The notes under the pieces: generated by a model
Told to the model about the DNA's origin: nothing
The model's input: the letters and a program-made list of their open reading frames with translations, nothing else
The model's database searches: none
Source of the DNA: Dyella acidisoli
GTDB lineage: Bacteria; Pseudomonadota; Gammaproteobacteria; Xanthomonadales; Rhodanobacteraceae
Direction: 5' to 3'
NCBI RefSeq assembly: GCF_030160295.1
Contig: NZ_BSOB01000001.1
Location: 1 to 64,000 of the forward strand
Length of the DNA: 64,000 bases
In this document: one piece after another, positions 33,439 to 43,240 of the stretch
Layout: each line of letters begins with the position of its first letter
Position numbering within the stretch: the stretch's first letter is position 1
Program-made: the position numbers and the translations under genes

Positions 33439-35670
33439 ATGTCGATGCTGGATCTGTTTCGTCTGGAGACCGAAAGCCAGGCGCAGGTGCTGACGTCTGG
33501 TTTATTGGCGCTGGAACGCGATCCGGCCGCAAGCGAGCATTTGGAGTCCTGCATGCGTGCGGCGCATTCGCTGAAGGGGGCCGCGCGCATCGTAGGCGTG
33601 AATGCCGGCGTACATGTTTCGCATGCGATGGAGGATACCTTCGTCGCGGCGCAGCGAGGCGACATCCTGCTGAGACAGGATCATATTGACGTGCTATTGC
33701 GCTGTGTAGATCTGTTCAATCGCATCGCCAAAACGTCGCAAACCGAGCTCAATCAATGGGAAGAAGCTCGCAGCGGGGAGGTGGCAACCGCGTTGAGTGA
33801 TCTCAAAGGTGCGCTGGCCAGCTTTCCGGACAGGGATGCGGAGACGCGCGAGGACAAACCCGCGCCAGCTGCGTCCGAGAGAAAGCCAGAAGACGTTGCC
33901 GTAGTCGAATCTCCGCACGAAGCGCATGAGCAAGTCTTGCGCGTTACCTCGGCGCATTTGAACCGCTTGCTCGGATTGACGGGCGAAGCGCTGGTCGAAT
34001 CGCGCTGGCTGCGTCCTTTTTCCGAGTCGATGCTGAAACTCAAGCGCCTGCATTACGACATCGACCGGGCCATAGAAACCCTGCGCGGTGCGTTGCCGGA
34101 AAGCGCTTTGAACGAGCAGAGCGTACACGCGCTGAATGAAGTGCGGCGGCTGGTTCTGCAGTCGCATCATGGCATGGGGAAACGCCTCGCCGAACTGGAA
34201 ATGCATGATCATCGTGCTTCCAATCTTGCGCATTTGATGTACAGCGAAGCGATGTCGTGCCGCATGCGGCCATTCACCGATGGGGTGCTCTGGTTGCCGC
34301 GCATGGCACGCGATGTAGCACGCGCGCTAGGCAAGCAGGTGCGCGTGGAACTCGTGGGTCAATCCACGCACGTCGACCGGGAGATCCTGGAAAAACTCGA
34401 AGCGCCGCTTGGACACCTGGTACGCAACGCGATCGATCATGGCATTTGCGCACCGGAGGAACGCCGTACCATGGGCAAGCCGATGGATGGCCTGGTGCGA
34501 GTGGAAGCGCGTCATCATGGCGGCATGCTGCAGATTGAAGTATCCGATGATGGTCGCGGCATCGATCTGGGGCGGCTGCGCGAGGGCATCGTCCGACGCA
34601 AGCTCACTACGGAGGAAACCGCTGCCCGGCTTTCGGATGAAGAGCTACTGGAATTCCTGTTCCTGCCTGGTTTCAGCATGAAAGACAGCGTCACCGATAT
34701 TTCGGGACGCGGCGTGGGCCTGGATGTCGTTCGCACGATGGTGAAACGGTTGCGCGGCAGTGTGCGCGTATTCAGCACGGCGGGGAAGGGTACGCATTTC
34801 CAATTGCTGCTGCCCTTGAGTCAATCGGTTGTGCGTGCACTGTTGGCGGATGTCGGCGGCGAGCCATATGCCTTCCCGCTTGCTGCCGTGGTGCGCACGC
34901 TAAAGCTGGGCAGGGATCAAATCGAAGTGCTGGAAGGCCGGCAGTTCTTCCAACTGGATGGGCGCGCCATTGGACTGATCAGCACACAACAAGTGCTTCA
35001 GGGCGGTACGCAGAGCATCGAAGAGGATTTGCCGGTGATCGTGATCGGCGATGCCGGCAGCGACATGTACGGCTTGGCGGTAGACCGCCTATTGGGCGAG
35101 CACGAGTTGGTGGTGCGCGCGCTCGATCATCGCCTGGGCAAGATCAGGAATGTCGCGGCTGGCGCGTTGATGGAGGATGGGCGGCCGGCATTGATCGTGG
35201 ACATCGAAGACCTGGTGCGCTCGGTGGAAAAGCTAATTGCCACGCATGATCTGGGCACGCTACGTGCAGGAGCCGAATCCGCGCGCGTAAAGCGCAAACG
35301 CGTGTTGGTGGTGGATGACTCACTTACCGTGCGTGAGTTGGAGAGAACGCTGCTCGACAACGCGGGTTACGAAGTGGAAGTCGCCATCGATGGCATGGAT
35401 GGCTGGAACGCGATACGCACCGCCCACTACGACCTGATGGTGACCGATATCGACATGCCACGCATGGATGGCATCGAACTGGTGACGCTGATCAAGAAGG
35501 ACGCACATCTGAAAACCACGCCGGTGCTGATCGTCAGTTACAAAGACCGAGAAGAGGATCGCAGGCGCGGCTTGGAAGCAGGCGCGGACTATTACCTCGC
35601 CAAGGGCAGCTTCCACGACGAATCATTGCTGCAGGCGGTGATGGATTTGATTGGCGAGGCGGACGCATGA
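33439..35670 (+). CDS. wspE: hybrid histidine kinase WspE (CheA-receiver)
   Basis: 743 aa. Order: Hpt domain with AAHSLKGAARIVG (phospho-His43), a linker of about 40 acidic/basic residues (near 125-160), dimerisation helices and HATPase_c (VRNAIDHG, VSDDGRGID and GRGVGLDVV), CheW-like P5 domain (QSVVRALLADVGGEPYAFPL), and a C-terminal receiver (VVDDSLTVRELE with phospho-Asp at about 670 in VTDIDMPRMDG). It receives the WspA signal and passes phosphate to WspR and WspF. Confidence 0.93.
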   Translation: MSMLDLFRLETESQAQVLTSGLLALERDPAASEHLESCMRAAHSLKGAARIVGVNAGVHVSHAMEDTFVAAQRGDILLRQDHIDVLLRCVDLFNRIAKTSQTELNQWEEARSGEVATALSDLKGALASFPDRDAETREDKPAPAASERKPEDVAVVESPHEAHEQVLRVTSAHLNRLLGLTGEALVESRWLRPFSESMLKLKRLHYDIDRAIETLRGALPESALNEQSVHALNEVRRLVLQSHHGMGKRLAELEMHDHRASNLAHLMYSEAMSCRMRPFTDGVLWLPRMARDVARALGKQVRVELVGQSTHVDREILEKLEAPLGHLVRNAIDHGICAPEERRTMGKPMDGLVRVEARHHGGMLQIEVSDDGRGIDLGRLREGIVRRKLTTEETAARLSDEELLEFLFLPGFSMKDSVTDISGRGVGLDVVRTMVKRLRGSVRVFSTAGKGTHFQLLLPLSQSVVRALLADVGGEPYAFPLAAVVRTLKLGRDQIEVLEGRQFFQLDGRAIGLISTQQVLQGGTQSIEEDLPVIVIGDAGSDMYGLAVDRLLGEHELVVRALDHRLGKIRNVAAGALMEDGRPALIVDIEDLVRSVEKLIATHDLGTLRAGAESARVKRKRVLVVDDSLTVRELERTLLDNAGYEVEVAIDGMDGWNAIRTAHYDLMVTDIDMPRMDGIELVTLIKKDAHLKTTPVLIVSYKDREEDRRRGLEAGADYYLAKGSFHDESLLQAVMDLIGEADA

Positions 35671-36695
35671 AAATCGGCATCGTGAACGATCTTCCTATGG
35701 CAGTGGAAGCACTGCGGCGCGCCATCGCACAAAGGCCGGGCTGTACGGTGGCATGGGTGGCCCACGATGGTATCGAGGCCGTAGCACGCTGCGAACAAGA
35801 TCCTCCTGATCTGCTTTTCATGGATATTGTGATGCCCGGCATGGATGGCGTGGAGGCAACGCGGCGAATCATGGCCGCAGCGCCATGTCCGATCCTGATC
35901 GTCACCGTAGACGTAGGCGCGCATGCTTCGCGCGTGTTCGAGGCCATGGGGTACGGCGCGCTGGATGCTGTCAGTACACCGCGCATGGGACAGCCGCAGG
36001 ATGTTCAATCCTTGCTGGCGAAACTCGATGTCATCGACAAGCTGATCGGCGATCGCCAGCGTGCCGCTGTAAGCAAGGCGCGTCTGGATTCATTGACAAC
36101 GTGGCAGCACGCGCCCCTGATCGCGATTGGCGCATCCGCAGGTGGACCGGCTGCACTGGCCACATTGCTGTCCGCGTTGCCCGGGGATTTTTCCGCATCC
36201 ATCGTCATCGTCCAGCATGTGGACGCCCGTTTTGCCGAAGGCATGGCCAACTGGCTGAACGAACAAGCTGCATTGCCGGTGCGTGCAGCCAAAGAAGGTG
36301 ATCGGACCACGCCGGGCATGGCGCTGATGGCTGCCACAGGCGATCACTTGGCACTGAAGGATAGGAGTCATCTTGGCTATACGCCGATTCCGCGCGAATA
36401 CGTGCATCGCCCATCGGTGAACGTGTTCTTCGAAAGCGTGGTTCGCTATTGGCAGGGCAACGCCATCGGTGTGCTGCTCACCGGCATGGGGCGTGACGGT
36501 GCGCGTGGGTTGAAAGCCATGCGCGACGCGGGCTATCACACGATTGCCCAGGACGAAGCGAGCTGTGCGGTATTCGGCATGCCCAAGGCTGCGATAGCCC
36601 TGGATGCCGCAGTCGATATTCTTCCGGTGGAACACATGGCTTCGCGGCTGGTCAGCCTGTGCTCCGCCTCTTCTCTTAAGCGGAGCAAGTCATGA
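35667..36695 (+). CDS. wspF: CheB-type methylesterase WspF
   Basis: 342 aa. A receiver domain comes first (IVNDLPMAVEALRRAI, phospho-acceptor Asp in LLFMDIVMPGMDG, Lys-type end), then a linker and the CheB C-terminal esterase: GASAGGPAALATLLSALP with nucleophile Ser, QHVDARFAEGMANWLN with His, and LTGMGRDGARGLKAMRDAG. It removes methyl groups from WspA and limits signalling. Loss of this protein is the classical route to constitutive c-di-GMP in other bacteria, but here the gene looks intact. It overlaps both neighbours by 4 bp. Confidence 0.93.
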   Translation: MKIGIVNDLPMAVEALRRAIAQRPGCTVAWVAHDGIEAVARCEQDPPDLLFMDIVMPGMDGVEATRRIMAAAPCPILIVTVDVGAHASRVFEAMGYGALDAVSTPRMGQPQDVQSLLAKLDVIDKLIGDRQRAAVSKARLDSLTTWQHAPLIAIGASAGGPAALATLLSALPGDFSASIVIVQHVDARFAEGMANWLNEQAALPVRAAKEGDRTTPGMALMAATGDHLALKDRSHLGYTPIPREYVHRPSVNVFFESVVRYWQGNAIGVLLTGMGRDGARGLKAMRDAGYHTIAQDEASCAVFGMPKAAIALDAAVDILPVEHMASRLVSLCSASSLKRSKS

Positions 36696-37702
36696 ACGAG
36701 CCCGGCCCTGCAATGTCTGCACTGTCCGGCGAATACCGGACCATGGTGATGCTGGTCGACGATCAGGCGATGATCGGCGAAGCGGTGCGCCGAGCGCTGG
36801 CAGATCAACCGGAGATTCATTTTCACTACTGCGATAACGGTGCTGACGCGGTGCGCATCGCCGAACAGGTCAAGCCGACCGTCATTCTGCAGGATCTGGT
36901 GATGCCCAATGCCAGTGGCCTGGATCTGCTGCGCCAGTACCGGGCGCACACAGCGTTGCATGATGTTCCCGTAATCGTTCTGTCTTCGGAGGAAGAGCCT
37001 GCCATCAAGAGCGAAGCCTTCTCCCTGGGAGCGAATGACTACCTGGTCAAGCTGCCCGATCAAATCGAACTGATAGCGCGAGTCCGCTATCACTCCAAGG
37101 CCTATACCAACCAGATTCAACGCGACGAGGTGTTTCGCGCGTTACGCGAAAGCCAGCGGCAACTGGTGGAAAAGAACTTGGCGCTGGAACGGCTGACCCA
37201 CGTGGATGGACTCACCGGTCTCAGCAACCGTCGTTACCTCGATCAATTCATCGACAATCAATGGCGCTATGCAATCCGTAAAGCGCAATGGATGGCCGTG
37301 CTGATGATCGACGTCGACAAATTCAAGCGCTACAACGACAGCCACGGCCACCTGGCCGGTGACGAGGTGCTGAAAAAAGTAGCGGCCATCATTCAGGGTT
37401 ACTGCCGGCGTCCCACCGACTTGGCTGCCCGTTTCGGCGGCGAAGAATTCCTGGTGGTGATGCTGCCCGACCCGGCCGAATCGGCCGAGCTTGTTGCCGA
37501 ACGTTTGCGTAGCGATGTGGAGAAGGCCGGTATTCCGCATACATCCTCCAGCGTGGGTGATGTGATCACCGTGAGTATCGGCGGTGCGCAATGTGTCCCC
37601 AAACGCGAAGAAAACTATGTGGACCTGATCCAAAAGGCGGATGAGGCGCTTTACCAAGCCAAGCATCAAGGCAGAAATCGTGTCGTGCTGCTTGACAAGT
37701 AA
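36692..37702 (+). CDS. wspR: response regulator diguanylate cyclase WspR
   Basis: 336 aa. The receiver domain (VMLVDDQAMIGEAVRRAL, phospho-Asp68 in LQDLVMPNASG) is joined by a coiled helix to a GGDEF domain with active-site GGEEF at 249-253. The allosteric I-site RxxD (RPTD) is present upstream of it. The linker and order match WspR. It makes c-di-GMP when phosphorylated by WspE. It ends the core operon. The next gene starts 75 bp later on the same strand. Confidence 0.93.
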   Translation: MNEPGPAMSALSGEYRTMVMLVDDQAMIGEAVRRALADQPEIHFHYCDNGADAVRIAEQVKPTVILQDLVMPNASGLDLLRQYRAHTALHDVPVIVLSSEEEPAIKSEAFSLGANDYLVKLPDQIELIARVRYHSKAYTNQIQRDEVFRALRESQRQLVEKNLALERLTHVDGLTGLSNRRYLDQFIDNQWRYAIRKAQWMAVLMIDVDKFKRYNDSHGHLAGDEVLKKVAAIIQGYCRRPTDLAARFGGEEFLVVMLPDPAESAELVAERLRSDVEKAGIPHTSSSVGDVITVSIGGAQCVPKREENYVDLIQKADEALYQAKHQGRNRVVLLDK

Positions 37703-37776
37703 TGTGCCGTGTTTTTAGCTGGGCTTGCAGGCGATGTGTATCTTTCACGCCATCCCACTAACAGGGGAATGTGTCG

Positions 37777-38415
37777 ATGAAGCGCTGGGGTTCTCGACTA
37801 CCGTGCCTGTTCGTCTGGGGCATTGCCGTGGCTGCCCACGCTGGAAGCTTGACGATAAAGACGATCGACAATCGCGGCCATCCCGTCAGCGATGCAGTCG
37901 TCACCATTGATCGCGCCAATTCACCCACCACGGCAAGCACGCATTACATCGATCAGAAGAGCGAGACATTCATTCCCTACGTCGAGGTGATGCATCCCGG
38001 TGATAGTGTGGTGTTCCGCAATAGTGACAACACCCGTCATCACGTCTATTCGTTCTCCCCGATCGGAGCATTCCAATTTATTTTGAGTCCAGGTGAAAGC
38101 TCCTCGCCCGTGGTCTTGAACCGTACCGGCATCATCGCACTGGGCTGCAACATCCACGATCACATGATCGCGTACCTGGTGGTGACCACCGACCAGGCGC
38201 AGGTGACCACACAGCAAGGTCAAGCCCGTTTCGATGATCTGCCGGCCGGTCACTACACCGTGAAGGTCTGGCATCCGCAGCTGTGGCCGGGCCATCCGCT
38301 GGCGAGCTCAGACGTTGACGTGCCGCCTGAAGGAGCGGCACCGGAGCTTCCATTTACGTTGCGACTGATGCCTGATCCCCGCAGTGTTGTCGATCGCGAA
38401 CACCTGGATTATTAG
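37777..38415 (+). CDS. periplasmic cupredoxin-like protein (methylamine-utilisation-like annotation)
   Basis: 212 aa with a signal peptide (CLFVWGIAVAAHA). After the N-terminal fold come NSDNTRHHVYSF and, near the end of the cupredoxin region, LGCNIHDHM. His, Cys, His and Met in these two places match type 1 copper ligands. The C-terminal part reads as a second beta domain (ARFDDLPAGHYTVKVWHP). The ATG is 9 nt after AGGGG. It begins a three-gene unit tightly packed with the EAL protein. Its job (copper binding, redox sensing) is not shown by the sequence alone. Confidence 0.7.
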   Translation: MKRWGSRLPCLFVWGIAVAAHAGSLTIKTIDNRGHPVSDAVVTIDRANSPTTASTHYIDQKSETFIPYVEVMHPGDSVVFRNSDNTRHHVYSFSPIGAFQFILSPGESSSPVVLNRTGIIALGCNIHDHMIAYLVVTTDQAQVTTQQGQARFDDLPAGHYTVKVWHPQLWPGHPLASSDVDVPPEGAAPELPFTLRLMPDPRSVVDREHLDY

Positions 38416-38419
38416 AGCG

Positions 38420-40765
38420 ATGCGAACAGTCATCGGCTTCCGACTTCGCCTTGCGCTGTTCTTTGTAGGGATGCTGGCGACGGTGCAGCTGATAACCGGG
38501 GCGCTCGTCTACGGCGTGACGCGCCGCGCGCTGATCGTGGATGGTGAGCGTCAGCTCGTCGCCAATGCCAAAGCCTTCGATGCGCAGATGGACGATGTTT
38601 CCGCCCGCATCGCCGGCAACGTGCGTGTCATGGCCCTGGACTTTGCGTTGCGCCAGGCGATTGCGGAAGGGGATCGTGGCACCGTGCTCTCGGTACTGCA
38701 CAACCATGGACGCCGGGTGGGCGCTTCGCGCATGCAGCTCATTAACCTCGACGGCACGATCGCCGTGGACACCGCCGATGTGCATGCCGACGGCAAGTCT
38801 TTTCCATTTTCGGAATTGATCCAGCGCGCTTTCTATGAGCGCGCTGCTGAAATGGCCGCGGTACAGGGACGCGTGTACTGGATCGTTGTCGTGCCTATCT
38901 ATGCGCCGCAGCCCGTGGGTCTGGTGGTGGTTTACGTGCAGGTCGACGATGAATTGCTCGCGCATATGCAGGAGCTGAGCACTTTGCGCCGCGACGTTGC
39001 GCTGGAGGTACAGCTGGCTCCAGTGCAATGGCAGGCCGTGGCATTCGGTGATCGTTCTGCGCCGTTTGCACGCGGCCTGGAACATGTCACAGGCGACTTT
39101 CCCTCGCAGCCAAGCTTGCGGCGCATTGCTCAGAGCGATTACATCGTGCTGGCACAGCCGCTGCGGCACCCGTATAACAGCGCGCCCGTCGTCATCTTGT
39201 TTGGTTATTCGCTCGATGATGCTTTGCGGCCTTATCACAACCTTGCATTGGCATGGTCGGCGCTGCTTGCGCTCGGACTTGCTGCCGGCTTGCTTGGTGC
39301 GTGGGTGATCGCGCGCAATGTGTCGCGCCCGGTGGAGTGGCTGGCCACGGTGGCCAAGCGCATCGAACAGGGTGATTACCGCGTGCCGCCCCGCTTGCAC
39401 CGCCGCGATGAGATCGGCGCGCTCGCCAATGCCATCGGCACCATGGCGGCAGGTGTACAGCAACGCGAGGAACGCATTTTCCATCAGGCCACGCACGACG
39501 CGGTGACGGGCTTGCCCAATCGCACGGCGATCGAGGCAGACATTACGCGCGACATGGACAGTGGTGTAACGCAGGGCAGTTTATTGATGATCGGCCTGAC
39601 ACGTGTGCCAGACATCATCAAGACCATGGGGCATGGCCTTTGCGATCGCCTGATGCACGACGCGGGCGAGCGCATTCAACACATGGCCGACGGCGCACAG
39701 GTTGCACGTGCTACCGATAGCAATTTCGTTACCTGGCTTCCAAACACGAGCAGAGACGAGGCGGTGCAAGCGGCGATCCGCATACTCGAAGAGCTTGCAA
39801 CGCCTTATACGGAGCCTGACGTGAGCATCGACATGGTTCCCGCGATTGGCATCGCCGTCTATCCGGAGCACGCCACCCAAGCCGTTGCCTTGCTGCGCTA
39901 CGCCGAAACGGCGCAATTCGCCGCGGTCGGTTCATCCAAGGCCTGGGCGTTTTATCAGGCATCCATCGATCCGCATCGCCCCGAGCAGCTTTCGTTGATG
40001 GGGGAATTGCGTGAAGCCCTCACACGGGGGCAGCTCGAGTTGTTTTATCAGCCCAAGCTGACACTGCCGACACGCCGTCTGGACAGTGCGGAGGCGCTAG
40101 TACGTTGGCAACATCCCGTGCGAGGGGCGATATCGCCCGATGTGTTTATCGGCATGGCCGAGGACACCGGCAATATCCAGCGCCTTACGCGCTGGGTTTT
40201 GGAAACAGCCATTGCGCAGGTTAGCCAATGGCGAGTACAGGGCTTGCAACTGCGCGTGGCGGTGAATCTTTCCGCCCACGATCTGGGCGATGCCGACTTG
40301 CCTCAGTACATCGTCGATCTGGCCGCCTTGCATCGATTGCCCCACGAACAGCTGACGCTGGAAATCACCGAACGTGCGGTGATCGGCGAATTCGATGCCG
40401 TATCGCGCGTACTACAGCAATTGGGCGAAGAAGGTTTCCACATCGCCATTGATGATTTCGGCGTGGGCCAGTCTTCGTTGTCTTATCTGCACAAATTTCC
40501 CATTGACGAGCTGAAGATCGACCAGAGCTTCATCAAGCATCTGAACGACGATTCCGATGATCGAATTATCGTGCGTTCGATCGTAGAGCTCAGTCACGAC
40601 TTGGGCTACCACGTCACCGCAGAGGGTGTCGAAGACGAGGGTACGCTCGACTACTTGGCCTCGATCGGCTGTGACCATGCCCAAGGTTATTTCGTAGCGA
40701 GACCGATGAATGCCGATTCGCTCGCCCATCTGATCACAACCCAGCCCAAAAGCAGCCACGCATGA
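38420..40765 (+). CDS. membrane c-di-GMP phosphodiesterase with degenerate GGDEF and EAL domains
   Basis: 781 aa. Transmembrane helix near 10-30, a periplasmic dCache-type sensor (about 35-285), a second helix (LAWSALLALGLAAGLLGAWV), HAMP, GGDEF, EAL. The GGDEF active site has decayed: the place of GG[DE]EF reads ATDSNF, so it should not make c-di-GMP. The EAL domain keeps its catalytic set: AEALVRW, NLSAHDLGD, EITE, DDFG, KIDQSF and EGVED. It is thus expected to hydrolyse c-di-GMP under control of the periplasmic sensor. It starts 4 bp after the cupredoxin stop and overlaps the next gene by 4 bp. Confidence 0.88.
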   Translation: MRTVIGFRLRLALFFVGMLATVQLITGALVYGVTRRALIVDGERQLVANAKAFDAQMDDVSARIAGNVRVMALDFALRQAIAEGDRGTVLSVLHNHGRRVGASRMQLINLDGTIAVDTADVHADGKSFPFSELIQRAFYERAAEMAAVQGRVYWIVVVPIYAPQPVGLVVVYVQVDDELLAHMQELSTLRRDVALEVQLAPVQWQAVAFGDRSAPFARGLEHVTGDFPSQPSLRRIAQSDYIVLAQPLRHPYNSAPVVILFGYSLDDALRPYHNLALAWSALLALGLAAGLLGAWVIARNVSRPVEWLATVAKRIEQGDYRVPPRLHRRDEIGALANAIGTMAAGVQQREERIFHQATHDAVTGLPNRTAIEADITRDMDSGVTQGSLLMIGLTRVPDIIKTMGHGLCDRLMHDAGERIQHMADGAQVARATDSNFVTWLPNTSRDEAVQAAIRILEELATPYTEPDVSIDMVPAIGIAVYPEHATQAVALLRYAETAQFAAVGSSKAWAFYQASIDPHRPEQLSLMGELREALTRGQLELFYQPKLTLPTRRLDSAEALVRWQHPVRGAISPDVFIGMAEDTGNIQRLTRWVLETAIAQVSQWRVQGLQLRVAVNLSAHDLGDADLPQYIVDLAALHRLPHEQLTLEITERAVIGEFDAVSRVLQQLGEEGFHIAIDDFGVGQSSLSYLHKFPIDELKIDQSFIKHLNDDSDDRIIVRSIVELSHDLGYHVTAEGVEDEGTLDYLASIGCDHAQGYFVARPMNADSLAHLITTQPKSSHA

Positions 40766-41991
40766 AAAAACACCGACTGTGTTCGATCATTGCGGTATGG
40801 GGTGTCGCCACGTCCTTGCACGCGCAGGACTTCGTTCTGCACGCCTATATCGACGAGCGCCTGGTGGCGGCGCCGGACGATACCAGTTGGACACGCGGTG
40901 GCTTCGGTAAAACCCGTTATGGCGATGGCAAGACACAGTTTCACTTTGGTGGCGCTGCCGTGTATGGCGCGGCGCAAATCACCCCCGAACTGCTCGCGCT
41001 GGCGCAACTGCAAGATCAAACCAGCGGTCACAGCGGCTTAAGTCTGCTGGAAGGTTGGATGCGCTATCGCCCCGTTTCTACGACGCCATGGCGCTGGTCG
41101 GTGCGCGCCGGCGCGTTCTTTCCTCCGGTGTCGATGGAGAACGACGGTGTTGGCTGGACCAGTCCATGGACGCTCAGTTCTTCGGCCATCAACACATGGG
41201 TGGGCGAAGAGTTGCGTGCGGTAGGCGGCGAGTTTGTGCTGGAACATCGCGGCGAGCTCACCGATTGGGATGTGCGTGCAGCGGTGTTCCGTCGCGACGA
41301 TCCGTCCGGCACGATACTCGCGATGCGCGGCTGGTCGATCGGCGATCTGGTTTCAGGCATCGGCAGCCGCTTGCGTGAGCCTGATGCTCCGGTGAGCGCG
41401 GAGGGAGGCACGCCGCCGCGCTACTACGATCCATTTCGCAACATCGGAACATCACACTGGGGCGACTACGCGGCCGTCGATTGGCATGCACCCAGCGAGA
41501 CACGTGTCAGTCTTGTGTACTACGACAATCATGCCGATCCTGGCGCCACCGCGCCCTATGCCAATGGCGATCAACAATCTGCCTGGCGCACCCGTTTCTG
41601 GAGCGTTGGAGCGCGCACCGATACCGATGCCATCACCTGGATCGCGCAGGCGATGGATGGCGATACCACCGTCGAACCGATAGAAGACCTGTACCGGCGT
41701 ACGCATTACCGTGCGGCGTTCGTGCTGGCGGGTTGGAATCGCGGCGCATGGCGCCCCGCGCTGCGCATAGAACACTTCAGCACGCGGAAACCATCTAACG
41801 ACCCCGACGTGCACAAAGGTGAAAACGGCAATGCGGTGACGGCCGCGCTCAATTGGCGGCCGCGCGACTATCTGCGTTTCACGGCAGAAGTGCTTCGCAT
41901 CGACAGCACGGCGACAGTACGCGCCCAATACGGTTTGCCCGAGCATGTGATCGATACGCAGGTGCAGGTGAGTGTGCGGGTGTTGTATTAG
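40762..41991 (+). CDS. outer-membrane beta-barrel protein of unknown function
   Basis: 409 aa with a signal peptide (LCSIIAVWGVATSLHA). The body alternates aromatic and polar residues in strand-like blocks (WRWSVRAGAFFPP, TRVSLVYYDNH, AAFVLAGWNRGAWRPALRIEHF). It ends VSVRVLY, with a C-terminal aromatic typical of barrels inserted by the BAM complex. No family recognised. Translational coupling to the EAL phosphodiesterase suggests a shared task, for instance a channel or sensor in the same surface pathway. Confidence 0.65.
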   Translation: MKKHRLCSIIAVWGVATSLHAQDFVLHAYIDERLVAAPDDTSWTRGGFGKTRYGDGKTQFHFGGAAVYGAAQITPELLALAQLQDQTSGHSGLSLLEGWMRYRPVSTTPWRWSVRAGAFFPPVSMENDGVGWTSPWTLSSSAINTWVGEELRAVGGEFVLEHRGELTDWDVRAAVFRRDDPSGTILAMRGWSIGDLVSGIGSRLREPDAPVSAEGGTPPRYYDPFRNIGTSHWGDYAAVDWHAPSETRVSLVYYDNHADPGATAPYANGDQQSAWRTRFWSVGARTDTDAITWIAQAMDGDTTVEPIEDLYRRTHYRAAFVLAGWNRGAWRPALRIEHFSTRKPSNDPDVHKGENGNAVTAALNWRPRDYLRFTAEVLRIDSTATVRAQYGLPEHVIDTQVQVSVRVLY

Positions 41992-42054
41992 CCAGGTATT
42001 GGTGGGCTCGAGGCGGACTTTAGGGTCTTCGCAAACGGCCGATATCCGTCCCAT

Positions 42055-43140
42055 ATGAATCCCGTTACCCGTACGACTATTCCTTCCAACCTCTTCGGTG
42101 CATTGGTCGCCACGGTCGCCCATGCGCACACGCTGGAGGCATTGGCTCGACCGCTGCTCGAACTTCTGCAGGCGGCGACGGGGACGGAGTCGACGTATCT
42201 GACTCGACTGGATGAGTCGGAGGGTGTTCTCCGTGTTTTATACGCCCGCAACACCCATCGCCTGACTATTCCGGAAGGTCTGTCGACACCTTGGGAGCAC
42301 ACGCTCAGCAAACGCGCACTGGACGAAGGCCGGTTTTATACGGACGACGTCAGGAGCGGCTGGGGAGATTGCGAAATAGCCCGGTCGTTAGGCGTGGTTA
42401 CTTATTTGAGCGCCCCGGTCCGCGAAAAAGGCGGCGAGCTTTTTGGCACCTTGTGCGCTGCAAGCAACGAGCGCAAGCCGCTCTCTGAGACGGGCGCTCA
42501 CGCGCTGGCACTCTTCGCCCAATTGATCAGTCAGCAGATTGATCGGGATCGGCTGGCCTCAGCGTTGCAGCAGGCCAACAGTTCCTTGGCAGCTATGGCC
42601 CTGACCGATTCGGTAACGCAGCTACCCAACCGGCGGGCTTTGCTGGAAGAAATGCAGCGGCATCTTGCATCCAGCCAGGAGGATCAGGCGTTGATCGTAG
42701 CCCTGATTGGTCTGGATGACTTCAAAGCGATCAACGATCGGCATGGACACGAGGCCGGTGATCAGTTGCTGCAGACGATGGCGAAGCGATTCCGGCGGAT
42801 GCTGCGCGACAGCGACATGGCGACGCGTATAGGTGGCGATGAATTCGTCGTGCTGGCCGTAGAGCAACGCGAAAAGGCCATCGAGGCTGCCGTTGCGCTA
42901 TCCCGGCGATTGGAGGGTGCTACACGAGGGCGCTTCAAGCTGGACTCGGTGCTTATCGACTATGACGGCGCGAGCGTCGGGGTGGTCGTGGCCGAACCAG
43001 GCTGCTCTAGTGTCCAGGCACTTTTAAATAGAGCCGATGCCGCGATGGCGGCCGTGAAGCGGTCGCGGAAGCATCATGCTTCGTTGCCGGTGGCAGCTGG
43101 CCGGACCATCGCTCGTTACAAGTGGCCTGTTATCGAGTGA
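42055..43140 (+). CDS. GAF-GGDEF diguanylate cyclase
   Basis: 361 aa, soluble. A GAF domain at about 15-165 (STYLTRLDESEGVLRVLYA, VVTYLSAPVREKGGELFGTL) is followed by a GGDEF domain with intact GGDEF at 260-264 and an I-site RDSD before it. The ligand of the GAF domain is unknown. The gene follows the Wsp-linked cluster by about 63 bp, making it the third c-di-GMP enzyme gene in a row. No transmembrane segment. Confidence 0.87.
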   Translation: MNPVTRTTIPSNLFGALVATVAHAHTLEALARPLLELLQAATGTESTYLTRLDESEGVLRVLYARNTHRLTIPEGLSTPWEHTLSKRALDEGRFYTDDVRSGWGDCEIARSLGVVTYLSAPVREKGGELFGTLCAASNERKPLSETGAHALALFAQLISQQIDRDRLASALQQANSSLAAMALTDSVTQLPNRRALLEEMQRHLASSQEDQALIVALIGLDDFKAINDRHGHEAGDQLLQTMAKRFRRMLRDSDMATRIGGDEFVVLAVEQREKAIEAAVALSRRLEGATRGRFKLDSVLIDYDGASVGVVVAEPGCSSVQALLNRADAAMAAVKRSRKHHASLPVAAGRTIARYKWPVIE

Positions 43141-43240
43141 TGCGGCATCGCTGGGTGCGCGATTGGTGGGAACACACGATGCCTGCTGGGCTTTCCGGTT
43201 CTTGTTTGATCTGCGGCGATTCGAAAAACTTATCGAGTGA

